Shown: positions 52,914 through 61,764 of the stretch, in pieces | Numbering within the stretch: position 1 is the stretch's first letter | Layout of the letters: each line of letters opens with the position of its first letter | NCBI RefSeq assembly: GCF_015207525.1 | Contig: NZ_JADEWR010000037.1 | Location: 1 to 64,000, forward strand | DNA: 64,000 bases | Origin: Nodosilinea sp. LEGE 06152 | GTDB lineage: Bacteria; Cyanobacteriota; Cyanobacteriia; Phormidesmidales; Phormidesmidaceae | Direction of reading: 5' to 3' | Notes under the pieces: generated by a model | What the model saw: the letters and a program-made list of their open reading frames with translations, nothing else | Told to the model about the DNA's origin: nothing | Databases searched by the model: none | Position numbers and translations under genes: made by a program

Positions 52914-53946
52914 GAGTTGTTGTGAAACAGTGAGCCATTGATCAGTTGTTGTCGGGGTTAGTGATTTTGTGTCCTCACCCTATGCCGCCTCCAAACAGAA
53001 GTTCCACAGCCCGGCAGCCGTGACCATCGAGCGGTCATCAAAGCCTTCAATCCGGTTGCGATAGACCTGATGCGCAATTCCGTAGCGCTTGAGGCCCGCA
53101 AACGAATGTTCACACACCACTCGCTCGCTGGCTAACGCTCGATTGTCTGCTTTCTGCTCGTCGCTGAGTTGTCCCCCGCGCAGCTTTTTGTGGGGCAACT
53201 CGACATTGACCACCTCATTCTGCAGTCCGAAAAAGCCCAGGTCACCCTGTATCGACACCTCATCAGGTATCCACTTTGCTCAGCCTTCCTGGTTTAAGAT
53301 GCCTTTGTCATTGTGTCGGCCCGCATAGGCATGACTGAAAGTTAGTATCTTCCGGTTCGGTTCTACCAGGGCCAGATGTGAGCGGGTATGTCGCGTCTTC
53401 TTGCCTAAGTAGTCGTCCCGTTGCTTGTCCTTATCTTTGGCCCGTTGCACGGGCCGCTCAGTGGCGTCAATGATCACCCGCTTGACCTGTGGGAAGGCTT
53501 CGACAAACTCACTCATGCTGCTCAGCTTCCGTTTCGGTAATACGAGTTTTTGGCCTAATGCGGCTTCGAGTAAGGGCTGTAGGCGATGCATCCAGCGGTT
53601 GGCCTACGACCGGTCGAGGTCAAACAGCGGACCGGCGAGGTCAAACGTGGGATAGCACTTGACGTAAAACAGGATGTAGATGAGTTTGTCTTCGACGCTC
53701 GCAAGTCGAGGCTTACGCCCCCCGCCCACCGACCGCTCTCTCGGCTGCTGGCTACGACGGGGGATGGGCGCTTCGGCAAGGGCTTGAGCAAACGAGGGTT
53801 GGAGCGCCGCGAGGGCTTTGTGATTTAGACCTGTCAACGCCCGCAGCAATCGGTCATCCCGTTTGACGCGCTCTAGATCCAGCATCGGGCTACCGTCTCA
53901 ACACCTGTATTGGTGTAGCTAATTTCCATCTATTTCACAACAGGTC
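52914..53946 (-). mobile_element. Decayed IS5-type insertion sequence
   Basis: An element of about 1033 bases with inverted ends GAGTTGTTGTGAAACAG (left) and, inverted, GACCTGTTGTGAAATAG (right), flanked by a possible TA duplication. It carries a transposase broken by two in-frame stops. It starts 35 bases after the stop of the giant gene, at the border with the Dnd locus. Confidence 0.7.
52980..53885 (-). pseudogene. Transposase pseudogene (HTH_Tnp_4/DDE_Tnp_4 type)
   Basis: One frame reads through two stop codons. It starts MLDLERVKRDDRLLRALTGL with a helix-turn-helix of the HTH_Tnp_4 kind and reaches LAGPLFDLDRS, then TAG. It continues ANRWMHRLQPLLEAALGQK and the DDE part RVIIDATERPVQRAKD, GKKTRHTRSHLALV and HNDKGILNQEG, then TGA. 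It resumes as AKWIPDEVSIQGDLGF and VCEHSFAGLKRYG, with the Glu helix. The first stop is a likely CAG-to-TAG change. There is no frame change at either stop, so this is point-mutational decay and not programmed frameshifting. Confidence 0.85.
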
Positions 53947-53973
53947 TAATAGATTCATCGGTGATTCGTCCTA

Positions 53974-55998
53974 TTATTGAGCTTTGCGCCGCACCAGCCG
54001 GTGTCCCCGTAGTTCTACACTGTGGTCAGCCAAACACTGCTCCCAGCCGCGCTGATCAAAAATCGCCTTCACATCGTCGAGCAGGCCCCACTTTTGCTCT
54101 TGCTGGCTGAGTTTGGCGAACTTGGCATAGTTAGGATAGTCGGGGGCAATAGTCTGATCTTTTTGGTGGAGCAGGGGAGAGTTGTCGGGGTCGTAGTCGC
54201 GGCAGCGCACGTAGAGATCTTGAAGGGCGATCGCCATGCTGGTCCTCAACGCCGGGTGCGGCTCTTTGTCGAAATTGGGAAATGCCAGGTAGGTGATTTG
54301 TGGCTTCTGAACATGGAACTTCACTACTGTGGCTTCCTCGGGGCGGCCAATAGTGCGGGATGCACACCCTTCGTAAAGGCGTAGCAGCGGGTCGAGCTGA
54401 TCTAGAGCAGAGACATGCACCCACAGGGAATTGGGTCGCTGCTGGCCGATCGCACTCTGTCGACAGCGCTGTTCGATCATCTCCGTGCGGCCCAGGGTCA
54501 TGAGCATCAGATCGGCGGCGGTGCAGGCCTGCTGGTAGCTGCCGAAGAGGGCTTTGATATCGGCCTGTACTGAGGGGGAGAGGTCTTTGAATTTGGGGCG
54601 ATTACCGAAGTGGCTGAGGGCCAGGTAGACGAGTAGATCGTTGCGGCGCTTGTCAGCGATCGCATCCCACTCCCCCACATCGGTCGCTTGCAGAACGACG
54701 GTGAAGGCTCGCTTGATGCTGCCAAAGGTCTCCTGTAGGGGCACAGCATGCTGTGCCCCTACCTCTTCAACGGTGGGCAGGCGACCGCGATCGGTGTAGA
54801 AGTCCATCAGCGGTTGGAGGCGATCGCGGTATTCCTCAAACTTGCTGACCTTGAGGCGAATGCGCGGTGCCGTAGCATGGGAGCGATAGCGGGAGGCGCG
54901 GAAGGCTTCGGCCTGGGCCTCGTCGCGAAAGACAAAGTAAATCCCCAGAGCGATGGGGATGGCGTCTACGCCGAGCACCTGGTCGATGTAGGCTTTGAGT
55001 TCTTCTTGCTCGTAGTATTTCTGGAAGGTGTTGCGGCTGGTGATGATGCCGTCGCCGTAGGCAATGACGCCTCGGGTGCGATCGTCGATCAGCACCTGGG
55101 CGGCGACAATGAGCACCTTCTGGGCCAGACCCCAAGCGTTAATCAGGGCTTCCCTGCGCTCGGCGGTGTCTTCGATGACGTTGATCACGTAGCCCAGGTT
55201 GACCACATCGGCGGGGGTGTGGGGAATATCGAGGCGAAAGTGAGGATCCCAGCCGGAGCTGGTGAGGCCCAGGCGGTGGATGTACTCAATATCGGCTCCA
55301 TGGCCGCAGCCGTAGTCGAAGTAGGTGGTGTCGGGCGGAAAGAGTTCAGCTTCCACAGCGAGGCGGACGGGTTTAGATGCAGTGACGCGGGCGATCGCCG
55401 CTTTGTGCCTCTGAATCTTGGGCTTGGCCTGTTGAGCCGACTTGATCGGGCAAGCCAGGGCGTGGTTGTGGATTTCGATGCCCTGCTGAGCGAGGCGGCG
55501 TTCCCAGTTGAGCTGGGTGCCAATTTCGCGAGAGTTGTCGAGCAGACCCATAGCGACCTGCTGCTGGGTCAAATGGGCAAAGCGGCTGTAGTGGGGGTAG
55601 TCAGCGGTAATGAAGGTTTCTTTGCGGTGGAGCAGCGGCGGGTTGGGGGCATCGCTGTAGTCGCGAGTTTCGACGGTGCCGGTGGCCCAGTCCACAATGG
55701 TGCTAGTGCGGAGCAGGGGGTGGGGTTCGGCGTCGAACTCGGGGTAGTAGAGGTAGGAGAGTTTGGGCTGGTCGAAGTGGAACTTGACCAGGGTAAAGGG
55801 CAACTGCTTTGTTAGCAGGTTGCGGGCGCACTGTTCTTGATGTCGCAGGGTGCTATCTATAGATGGCAGGGCGGATTTATGAATGTAGAACGCATTGGGC
55901 AAGCATTTGCCGATTGTGCTGCCCTGACAGTGCTTGACCAGCTCGGCGTGGGGCAAGCTTGTAGCGGGTTGCGACAGAACATCAACACTCTGAGTCAT
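53974..55998 (-). CDS. DNA phosphorothioation-associated methyltransferase
   Basis: 674 residues. It matches, from memory, the DNA phosphorothioation-associated putative methyltransferase family. The N-terminal module (about 25-180) reads IGKCLPNAFYIHKSALPSID and then VKFHFDQPKLSYLYYPEFDA. The central SAM-dependent domain (about 215-360) has YFDYGCGHGADIEYI (glycine-rich SAM loop) and VVNLGYVINVIED. A helical region follows. The C-terminal module (about 515-665) repeats the N-terminal one (IGQQRPNSLWVHVSALDQLD, VKFHVQKPQITYLAFPNFDK). Its target is not established; methylation of DNA or of a Dnd component is possible. It is divergent from dndC with a 152-base shared promoter gap, which ties it to the Dnd locus. 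Confidence 0.85.
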   Translation of the reverse strand: MTQSVDVLSQPATSLPHAELVKHCQGSTIGKCLPNAFYIHKSALPSIDSTLRHQEQCARNLLTKQLPFTLVKFHFDQPKLSYLYYPEFDAEPHPLLRTSTIVDWATGTVETRDYSDAPNPPLLHRKETFITADYPHYSRFAHLTQQQVAMGLLDNSREIGTQLNWERRLAQQGIEIHNHALACPIKSAQQAKPKIQRHKAAIARVTASKPVRLAVEAELFPPDTTYFDYGCGHGADIEYIHRLGLTSSGWDPHFRLDIPHTPADVVNLGYVINVIEDTAERREALINAWGLAQKVLIVAAQVLIDDRTRGVIAYGDGIITSRNTFQKYYEQEELKAYIDQVLGVDAIPIALGIYFVFRDEAQAEAFRASRYRSHATAPRIRLKVSKFEEYRDRLQPLMDFYTDRGRLPTVEEVGAQHAVPLQETFGSIKRAFTVVLQATDVGEWDAIADKRRNDLLVYLALSHFGNRPKFKDLSPSVQADIKALFGSYQQACTAADLMLMTLGRTEMIEQRCRQSAIGQQRPNSLWVHVSALDQLDPLLRLYEGCASRTIGRPEEATVVKFHVQKPQITYLAFPNFDKEPHPALRTSMAIALQDLYVRCRDYDPDNSPLLHQKDQTIAPDYPNYAKFAKLSQQEQKWGLLDDVKAIFDQRGWEQCLADHSVELRGHRLVRRKAQ

Positions 55999-56150
55999 AT
56001 TCAGTACACTTGTATGACACCTCTAACAGGCATTCTCTGGCCCCAAACCACCTAATTCAAAAAGAAACTCCTACATCTAGCGCCCCGGTATCCCTTTGCC
56101 GTTAGAATGACGCTACTCAACGTTTATTGCCGCTGTAATGCTTGGCTTGA

Positions 56151-57356
56151 ATGAGAACGCTCAGCCTATTTGAAAGCGATCGCCTCTCCCTTGACCGCAG
56201 CACTGAGCTATCGGCGGAGTCGTTGCGCCACTATGGTTCTTTGTATAAGCATTGGGCGATCGCGTTCTCGGGCGGCAAAGATTCTTCAGCCACCGTTACA
56301 TTAGTTGCCGATTTAATTGATAAGGGTCTGGTGCCTCGGCCTGAGAGCGTTACAGTTCTCTACGCCGATACCCGCCAGGAGCTGCCGCCGCTGCACAATG
56401 CGGCCATGGCTCTGCTGGCCAAGCTGAGGGAAAAAGGTTTTGATACCCGGGTCGTGCTGCCCAAGCTTGACCACCGCTACTTCGTCTATATGCTAGGGCG
56501 AGGGGTGCCGCCGCCGAGCAACACTTTTCGCTGGTGTACGCCCAAGCTCAAGGTGATGAGTATGGAGCGGGAGCTAGAAACCCTGCGGCAGGAGCGGGGC
56601 GAAAAGTTTTTCATGCTGACGGGGGTGCGGGTGGGCGAATCTGCGGCGCGTGACCAGCGAGTTGCCATGAGCTGTAGCCGCGACGGTGGCGAGTGCGGTC
56701 AGGGCTGGTTTCAGCAGACCACCTCTAGTGCGGTGGCCGATACGTTGGCCCCGCTGCTGCACTGGCGAGTCTGCCACGTGTGGGACTGGCTAGTGCAGGC
56801 CGATGTGGAGCTAGGCTACCCCACCTTCGACATTGCCGAGGTCTACGGCCACGACCCCCAGGATGACCTGGGCGAAACCGAGTCGATCAACGCCCGCACA
56901 GGCTGCATTGGCTGCCCGCTGGTGCAAGAAGATGCAGCTCTAGAGCGGGTGCTGGCGAACGCGAAGTGGACTTACTTGGCCCCGCTGCGGCAGCTGCGCC
57001 CGCTGTATTGGGAAGTCAAGAAGCCTCAGTACCGTTTGCGGAAGCATGGGGAAGTGAAGAAGGATGGTTCGTTGGCGAAGAAGCAGGGCCGCTTGGGGCC
57101 GCTGACCCTGGAGGCGAGGGAGTGGATGCTGGGGGAAATTCTTCGCATTGAAGCAGAGGTGAATGCCGGGGCGGCCCAGATGGGACAGCCGGATATTTGC
57201 CTGATTAGCGCTGAGGAGCTGGCCCGCATTCGAGAGCTGATTGCTGCCGAGACTTGGCCCGAAAAGTGGGATGGCACCGAGCATCGCGGTGACGAATGGC
57301 TGCCGGAAATCTTGTCGGATGGGAGTGTGCAACCGCTAATTTTTAGTGAGTGGTAG
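56151..57356 (+). CDS. dndC: DNA phosphorothioation sulfurtransferase DndC
   Basis: 401 residues of the PAPS-reductase/ATP pyrophosphatase fold. The PP-loop is S40GGKDS in WAIAFSGGKDSSA. It has the pattern TVLYADTRQELPPLH. Cysteines for an iron-sulfur cluster occur in FRWCTPK, MSCSRDGGECGQGW and TGCIGCPL. DndC uses ATP to activate and transfer sulfur into the DNA backbone, working with a cysteine desulfurase and DndD/DndE. It is shorter than the roughly 500 residues of well-known DndC proteins, so a distinct subgroup is likely. The ATG at 56151 is the first in frame. The next gene follows after ten bases on the same strand. Confidence 0.82.
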   Translation: MRTLSLFESDRLSLDRSTELSAESLRHYGSLYKHWAIAFSGGKDSSATVTLVADLIDKGLVPRPESVTVLYADTRQELPPLHNAAMALLAKLREKGFDTRVVLPKLDHRYFVYMLGRGVPPPSNTFRWCTPKLKVMSMERELETLRQERGEKFFMLTGVRVGESAARDQRVAMSCSRDGGECGQGWFQQTTSSAVADTLAPLLHWRVCHVWDWLVQADVELGYPTFDIAEVYGHDPQDDLGETESINARTGCIGCPLVQEDAALERVLANAKWTYLAPLRQLRPLYWEVKKPQYRLRKHGEVKKDGSLAKKQGRLGPLTLEAREWMLGEILRIEAEVNAGAAQMGQPDICLISAEELARIRELIAAETWPEKWDGTEHRGDEWLPEILSDGSVQPLIFSEW

Positions 57357-57366
57357 ACGATTATCT

Positions 57367-58761
57367 ATGCACCCCCCCAAGACTGAGCTGTTTGACAACT
57401 GGCTCAACAGCAAACCAGAGGGCAATCTGGAGCTGATTGAGGGGCAGCTGATTGTGGGCAATTCTCTCATGGGGAGTCGGTTGCTGCTGAGGCAGATTTT
57501 GCAGGGCTGGGGGGCCGAGGCCGCGATCGCACTGGCCCCAATCGAAACCTGGTTCCAGGCCCTGGTTGCTGGCTATAGTCTGCCGCTGCCGCAGACAGGT
57601 TCTATCAATGCCCAGCTCAATGAGTTGGAGTCTGCCGCTAGTGCGATCGCATTTACCCCAGAGGTCCTATCGGCGGGCAGTGTTCAGGTTACCTGGCCCC
57701 ACCACCGTCTGCGGCAAAAGCTGATCATGGATCTGTTTCGGCTCGATGGGCAGGTGGGCGGGCATTCCCTCGGACGCGATTTTGTCATGCGGCTAGGCAA
57801 TAACGGCTTTACGCCAGACCTAGTGTTCTTTAAAAACCAGGGGTTGAACCAGCTCTATGAGGCGTTTTTGAGCGGCCCTGCGGAGCTGGTGATCGAAATT
57901 GTGATGCCAGGGCATGAAGACTGCGATCGCACTACCAAGAGTAATTACTACCAGGCCGCAGGTGTTCTTGAGTATTGGCTGATTGACCCAGCGGCGCAGC
58001 AAATAGAGTTTTACCGACTGGATGATGGGCAGTATCAACCCCAGCTGCCAGAGACCGATGGCTACTACCGCCCTAGCAGTGCTCCGGGGTTGGCCTTCAG
58101 GCCCAGTGCCCTTTGGCAAGAGGAGACCGATCAAACGCCGTTAGAACCCGATGCTTTTGTGGTTGAGCAGGCATCAGGGGGCTATCAGCGCCATTACGAG
58201 GCCGGGCCACAGTGGGGGGCGGCCCTATTTATCCCCAACATTCAAGCCGAGCCCGTGCCCCTTTGCTTTGAGGAATACATTAGCTGGAGCCCCCGGGCCA
58301 AGTTTGAGTTCATCGACGGTAAGCCGCTGATTGGCTCGACCCCAGGTACGCGCAACGTGTTAGCCATGCTGATGATGACGTTTGGGCTGATCAGCACCGT
58401 CAAGCTGCTGCCTCCCCAGTGCTGGATTCAGGGCTTACGGCAGCGGATTGAGGCAGAGCAGCGGGATGCAGAGCGCAAAGCTGAATGGTGGACAACAGCT
58501 CGACAGGCCGCAGAACGGCTTAGAAGTCATTTTTCGGTAGAGCGGCTGGGGGTAATTGGCGAACTGGCCATGGCTCAACCGCTGAACTACTGGTCAGACA
58601 TCACGCTGGTGCATTGGGATGAACTAGATAACGCTTGGCAAGCCTACGACCTGCTGCGTGACCTTGATTCAAACTTGCGCATTAATCTGCTGTGGGTCGA
58701 TGAAGGGTGGTTGACGGCAGATCAGCTCTGGCAAATTGAGCGTCATTTAGTAGAGCTGTGA
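57367..58761 (+). CDS. Uma2-like endonuclease-fold protein with duplicated ends
   Basis: 464 residues. The central part (about 105-220) is a Uma2/DUF820 domain: FTPDLVFFKNQGLNQLYEAF, ELVIEIVMPGHEDCDRTTKS and YYQAAGVLEYWLIDPAAQQI. It has the Asp/Glu-x-Glu and Lys pattern of restriction-endonuclease-like folds (PDxVF, EIV...K). The N-terminus (NLELIEGQLIVGNSLMGSRL) and a later segment (KFEFIDGKPLIGSTPGTRNV) look like copies of one module. The last 90 residues (LGVIGELAMAQPLNYWSDIT) resemble a degenerate nucleotidyltransferase fold. The start at ATG 57367 is ten bases after dndC, so it is co-transcribed with it. The function in the Dnd system is unknown. Confidence 0.65.
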   Translation: MHPPKTELFDNWLNSKPEGNLELIEGQLIVGNSLMGSRLLLRQILQGWGAEAAIALAPIETWFQALVAGYSLPLPQTGSINAQLNELESAASAIAFTPEVLSAGSVQVTWPHHRLRQKLIMDLFRLDGQVGGHSLGRDFVMRLGNNGFTPDLVFFKNQGLNQLYEAFLSGPAELVIEIVMPGHEDCDRTTKSNYYQAAGVLEYWLIDPAAQQIEFYRLDDGQYQPQLPETDGYYRPSSAPGLAFRPSALWQEETDQTPLEPDAFVVEQASGGYQRHYEAGPQWGAALFIPNIQAEPVPLCFEEYISWSPRAKFEFIDGKPLIGSTPGTRNVLAMLMMTFGLISTVKLLPPQCWIQGLRQRIEAEQRDAERKAEWWTTARQAAERLRSHFSVERLGVIGELAMAQPLNYWSDITLVHWDELDNAWQAYDLLRDLDSNLRINLLWVDEGWLTADQLWQIERHLVEL

Positions 58762-58770
58762 TTATTTTGG

Positions 58771-59163
58771 TCAAGTCCGTTCGGGCAAAGCGAGTTGGCA
58801 AAAGTTTTCAATCGATTTCAAATTGAGATCACCCGCTAGGTAGCCGATGCCCCGGTGCAGGTGCAGGCGGAGCTGGGTGGTGAGGGTTTCTGCGTCTGTC
58901 CCTAGCCCATCTTGGTGGCAGCGCTGCTTAAGGGCGATAAGCAACTGGTCGGCAACAGGGCCACCGAAGACCTGCCAGGTCATTTCTAAGTTGCTGTCGG
59001 CGGGGATGGGTACGGGCGAGGGTATAGACGGTTCTGCCAGGGAGCGACATAAGGCCCAACGACAAAGCACATTCCATGTAGAGATTTTGGTTACGCGCTT
59101 GAGCTTGATCAATTGATCTTTGGCGGCTTGCGAAAGTTTAATGCGATCGGTAGGAGGTTGCAT
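58771..59163 (-). CDS. dndE: DNA sulfur modification protein DndE
   Basis: 130 residues, the usual DndE size. The N-terminal helical region reads RIKLSQAAKDQLIKLKRVTK and STWNVLCRWALCRSLAEPS, the recognisable DndE signature. The C-terminal part has LTTQLRLHLHRGIGYLAGD, with basic and aromatic residues. DndE is proposed to bind nicked DNA and act with DndC and DndD in phosphorothioation. It is the last gene of the minus-strand operon and converges with the Uma2-like gene (nine bases between stops). It starts two bases after the stop of the HepT gene, which shows it is translated as part of the same unit. Confidence 0.85.
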   Translation of the reverse strand: MQPPTDRIKLSQAAKDQLIKLKRVTKISTWNVLCRWALCRSLAEPSIPSPVPIPADSNLEMTWQVFGGPVADQLLIALKQRCHQDGLGTDAETLTTQLRLHLHRGIGYLAGDLNLKSIENFCQLALPERT

Positions 59164-59165
59164 AG

Positions 59166-59504
59166 CTATTGGTCTATTTGTGTTTCAAGCTCACGAATCA
59201 GCTCAGGCAGATCTTCGACAATGGTTTGCCAAAGGACATCAGTATCAATATCAAAGTAGGCATGAGTCAAGCGGTTTTGCATGCTGATGATCTGGGACCA
59301 GGGAATTTGCGGAATCTCAGCTTGCCGTTCTTTAGTGATTTTGGCGGCGGCTTCACCAACAATCTCAATAGCTTTGACCACGGCTAGCAACAACATGGCA
59401 TCGGCATCGAGGGAAAGTTTGCTTCTGCCTTCCATGAATGCGATCGCCTGATTAGCGGCATCTAGCATATGCCTCAATCGAATATCGTCATTGAGCGCTG
59501 TCAT
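59166..59504 (-). CDS. hepT: HepT-like HEPN toxin, motif arginine missing
   Basis: 112 residues of the DUF86/HepT family: four to five helices with LRHMLDAANQAIAFMEGRSK, VVKAIEIVGEAAAKIT and the motif region QNRLTHAYFDID. Active HepT RNases carry R-x4-H-x-Y. Here the position five before His81 is Gln76, while His81 and Tyr83 are kept and an Arg sits at 78. RNase activity may therefore be weakened or lost. HepT is normally held in check by MntA, which adenylylates the Tyr. The MntA gene lies directly upstream with a 17-base overlap. The pair is embedded between dndD and dndE. Confidence 0.85.
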   Translation of the reverse strand: MTALNDDIRLRHMLDAANQAIAFMEGRSKLSLDADAMLLLAVVKAIEIVGEAAAKITKERQAEIPQIPWSQIISMQNRLTHAYFDIDTDVLWQTIVEDLPELIRELETQIDQ

Positions 59505-59793
59505 ACTGAACTACCGCAGTGCTTAGAACGTCGTCTCGAAAATAACGGCTTAGATCCTTGGGAGTTCTCAAATCGACCTCGCGGTGAATTAGGTTAGATA
59601 GCTCTAGTTCTAAACCCGCTAGACGAATGAGTCCGGGAATATGATCGGCCTCAAATTCGACCAAGAAATCGACATCACTCTCAGCGCTAAAGTCTGGCCT
59701 CAGCACAGAGCCAAATACCGATAGCTTTTTAATGTGGTGGCGTTGGCAAAACTGTTTAAGCGCAGCCTGAGGAAGTTCAATTTGCATAACCAT
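59488..59793 (-). CDS. mntA: MntA-like nucleotidyltransferase antitoxin
   Basis: 101 residues of the minimal nucleotidyltransferase family. The active-site motif is complete: G28S29-x10-D40-V-D42 in VFGSVLRPDFSAESDVDFLV. MntA antitoxins transfer AMP to a tyrosine of HepT and so block the toxin. The ATG at 59793 follows the dndD stop (59794-59796) with no gap, so translation is coupled. An alternative ATG two codons later also exists. It overlaps the HepT gene by 17 bases. Confidence 0.85.
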   Translation of the reverse strand: MVMQIELPQAALKQFCQRHHIKKLSVFGSVLRPDFSAESDVDFLVEFEADHIPGLIRLAGLELELSNLIHREVDLRTPKDLSRYFRDDVLSTAVVQYDSAQ

Positions 59794-61764
59794 CTACCAA
59801 AAGTAACCCGATACCACTGCTGTCTGTCGCTGTTTTGGATCGTACTCCAGCATATATTCACGGGAAATCGCCCCTGCCCCCCGCAGCCGATCTACCTCTT
59901 CGGCGCGAATTTCGGTGTCGGTGGAGAGCAGTATGACTTGGTGGCTGGCTTGGGGAAAGTAGCTATCGACCAGGTGGTTGCGGTGTTCTGAGTCGAGTCG
60001 CCCTAGGGGAGTATCGATCGCAACGGGGAGCTGCCGACCAGAGCTATTGGCTAGACCCCAAAGGAATGAAATGGCGAGTAGCTGCTTTTCACCGGCAGAG
60101 AGGCTTTGAATGGGTAAGGGTGCGCCTTCGGTATCGTAGAGGTCAAGGCGAAAGGTGGCTGGGTCGATCATTACCTGGCTCACCAGGCTAGCTTTGTGCA
60201 GTAGCAGTTTAAGGTACTGGGTTACCTGAGTCTCAAGGGCGCTAAGCTTTTTCTCGGTCAATTTTTCTCTAAAGGCCGCTAAGGTTGCCTGCACCCTAGG
60301 GGCGGTGTCTAGCAGAATGTTGGCTTGGCTGTCGGCGATCGCATCCTTGCCATAGCTGCTGAGGGCTTTCTGCAAGGTTTGCCGCTGCCGTTCTAGCTCG
60401 CCGTAGCGGCAACGGTGGATTTCCAAGGCCATCTGGCATTCTTTTAGATCGGTTTGAGCCGCGTTGCGGGCTGACTTGAGGGTTTCGTAATCTTCGGCAG
60501 AGGCGGCTTTGGCCGGTTTGCCCTCTAGGGCATCAATGTCGTCGTTGAGCTGTTGCAGGGCGCTGAGGTGGGTTTGGGTTAGCTGTTGCTCGTTGGCCAA
60601 CTGGTGCTGAAGGATGTGGGTGAGCTGAGCCAGGCTATCGTCTGAGGCCTCAAGCCAGGCGACGCCTGTGGCGGTGGTGATTAAGCTTTGGCTCTCTTGC
60701 TGCATAAACGCCTCAATTTGCTCTTTCTGGATGGGCTTGAGCTTGAGCTGGCTGAGCAGGTCAAGCAGGCGCTGGTCGTGGTTGACTAGGGCTTCGCGGG
60801 CGATCGCAGCTTTTTGCTGGTCTTGCTCTCGTTGTCCCTGGGCGGCTCCATCAATGAGCAAACCCTGAATCATGGCTAGGGGCAGCACCGAGGCTGCTAG
60901 GTCGTGGAGCGCCTGGGTTTGAATTTTGATTTCGGTGCGCCAGGTTTTCACCTGCTGCTGGAGGGGTTCGGCCTGTTCGGTGATGTGCCCGCCCCCGGCA
61001 AAAAAGCGGTCTTCGGCTTCTTGCGGGGCGGTTTCGGCAGCGGCAAGATCGGCCTCGCGTTGCTCAATGGTGGCGGCTTCGGTAGATAAATCGCGATCGG
61101 CCTGGGTGAGCTGGTGGCGCAGGGTTTCTACCTGCTGCTGGGCGGCGTCATCCCCTAGTTCGGCCTGTTTGCGGCTAACCAAAACTGCCAGGTCGTTGGC
61201 GAGGCGATCGGCCAGTTCTAGCCCCAAAACGGCGCGAATGGCGCTGACCACGCTGGGAGGCGGGGTGTCTTGTTCAGCTAGGGCTTTGACCTGTTCACCG
61301 TCGAACAAAAATAGGTTAGAGAGCCCCAGGGGTAGCCAGTCTTCGACTTGTTCATCCCAGTTTTGGGTGAGGTATTCGTTGGGCCAGCCGTCTAGCTCGA
61401 CGGTAAGGGTATCTTTGCGGCCCCGCTGCCAGGTGCGCCGCACCTTTACCTGGCCCAGCTTTTCGATGCCGCTAATGTAGATCACGTGCTCAAAGGTGAG
61501 TTCGACTGCGGCACTCTCTTCGGAGGCGGCTTGATTGTTGACGCACTGGGTCAGAAAGTTGACATAGGCCAAACTGCGGCGGCGGTCGATTTGAGCACGT
61601 TGACCATACAGGGCTAGGCGAATGGCATCCATCAGGGTGGTTTTGCCGCCGCCATTCAGCCCGCCGATGAGAATGATGGGGCGACCGGCTTCGAGGCGCA
61701 GGTTGAGGCTGTGCTGCCCGTAGTAGGGGCCAAAGTTTTCTAGGGTGAGATCGAGGAAGATCAT
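59794..61764 (-). CDS. dndD: DNA sulfur modification protein DndD (SMC/Rad50-like ATPase)
   Basis: 656 residues. It starts with IFLDLTLENFGPYYGQHSL and a Walker A loop GGLNGGGKTT (34-43). The FDGEQVKAL region (about 175-185) is characteristic of DndD. A long coiled coil spans about 200-500. The ABC signature LSAGEKQLLAIS (about 556) and Walker B LPVAIDTPLGRLD (about 585) close the ATPase head. DndD is the ATPase of the phosphorothioation complex and may couple DNA nicking or opening to sulfur insertion. Its start ATG overlaps the upstream 46-codon frame by four bases (ATGA). Confidence 0.92.
   Translation of the reverse strand: MIFLDLTLENFGPYYGQHSLNLRLEAGRPIILIGGLNGGGKTTLMDAIRLALYGQRAQIDRRRSLAYVNFLTQCVNNQAASEESAAVELTFEHVIYISGIEKLGQVKVRRTWQRGRKDTLTVELDGWPNEYLTQNWDEQVEDWLPLGLSNLFLFDGEQVKALAEQDTPPPSVVSAIRAVLGLELADRLANDLAVLVSRKQAELGDDAAQQQVETLRHQLTQADRDLSTEAATIEQREADLAAAETAPQEAEDRFFAGGGHITEQAEPLQQQVKTWRTEIKIQTQALHDLAASVLPLAMIQGLLIDGAAQGQREQDQQKAAIAREALVNHDQRLLDLLSQLKLKPIQKEQIEAFMQQESQSLITTATGVAWLEASDDSLAQLTHILQHQLANEQQLTQTHLSALQQLNDDIDALEGKPAKAASAEDYETLKSARNAAQTDLKECQMALEIHRCRYGELERQRQTLQKALSSYGKDAIADSQANILLDTAPRVQATLAAFREKLTEKKLSALETQVTQYLKLLLHKASLVSQVMIDPATFRLDLYDTEGAPLPIQSLSAGEKQLLAISFLWGLANSSGRQLPVAIDTPLGRLDSEHRNHLVDSYFPQASHQVILLSTDTEIRAEEVDRLRGAGAISREYMLEYDPKQRQTAVVSGYFW

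Noticed and set aside
52980..53885. Three separate small genes
   Set aside because: They share one reading frame interrupted by TAG and TGA codons and together match one transposase, so they are a pseudogene.
54748..55815. 355-codon plus-strand open frame opposite the methyltransferase
   Set aside because: It is the antisense shadow of a high-GC coding gene. The minus-strand frame has recognisable domains and this one does not.
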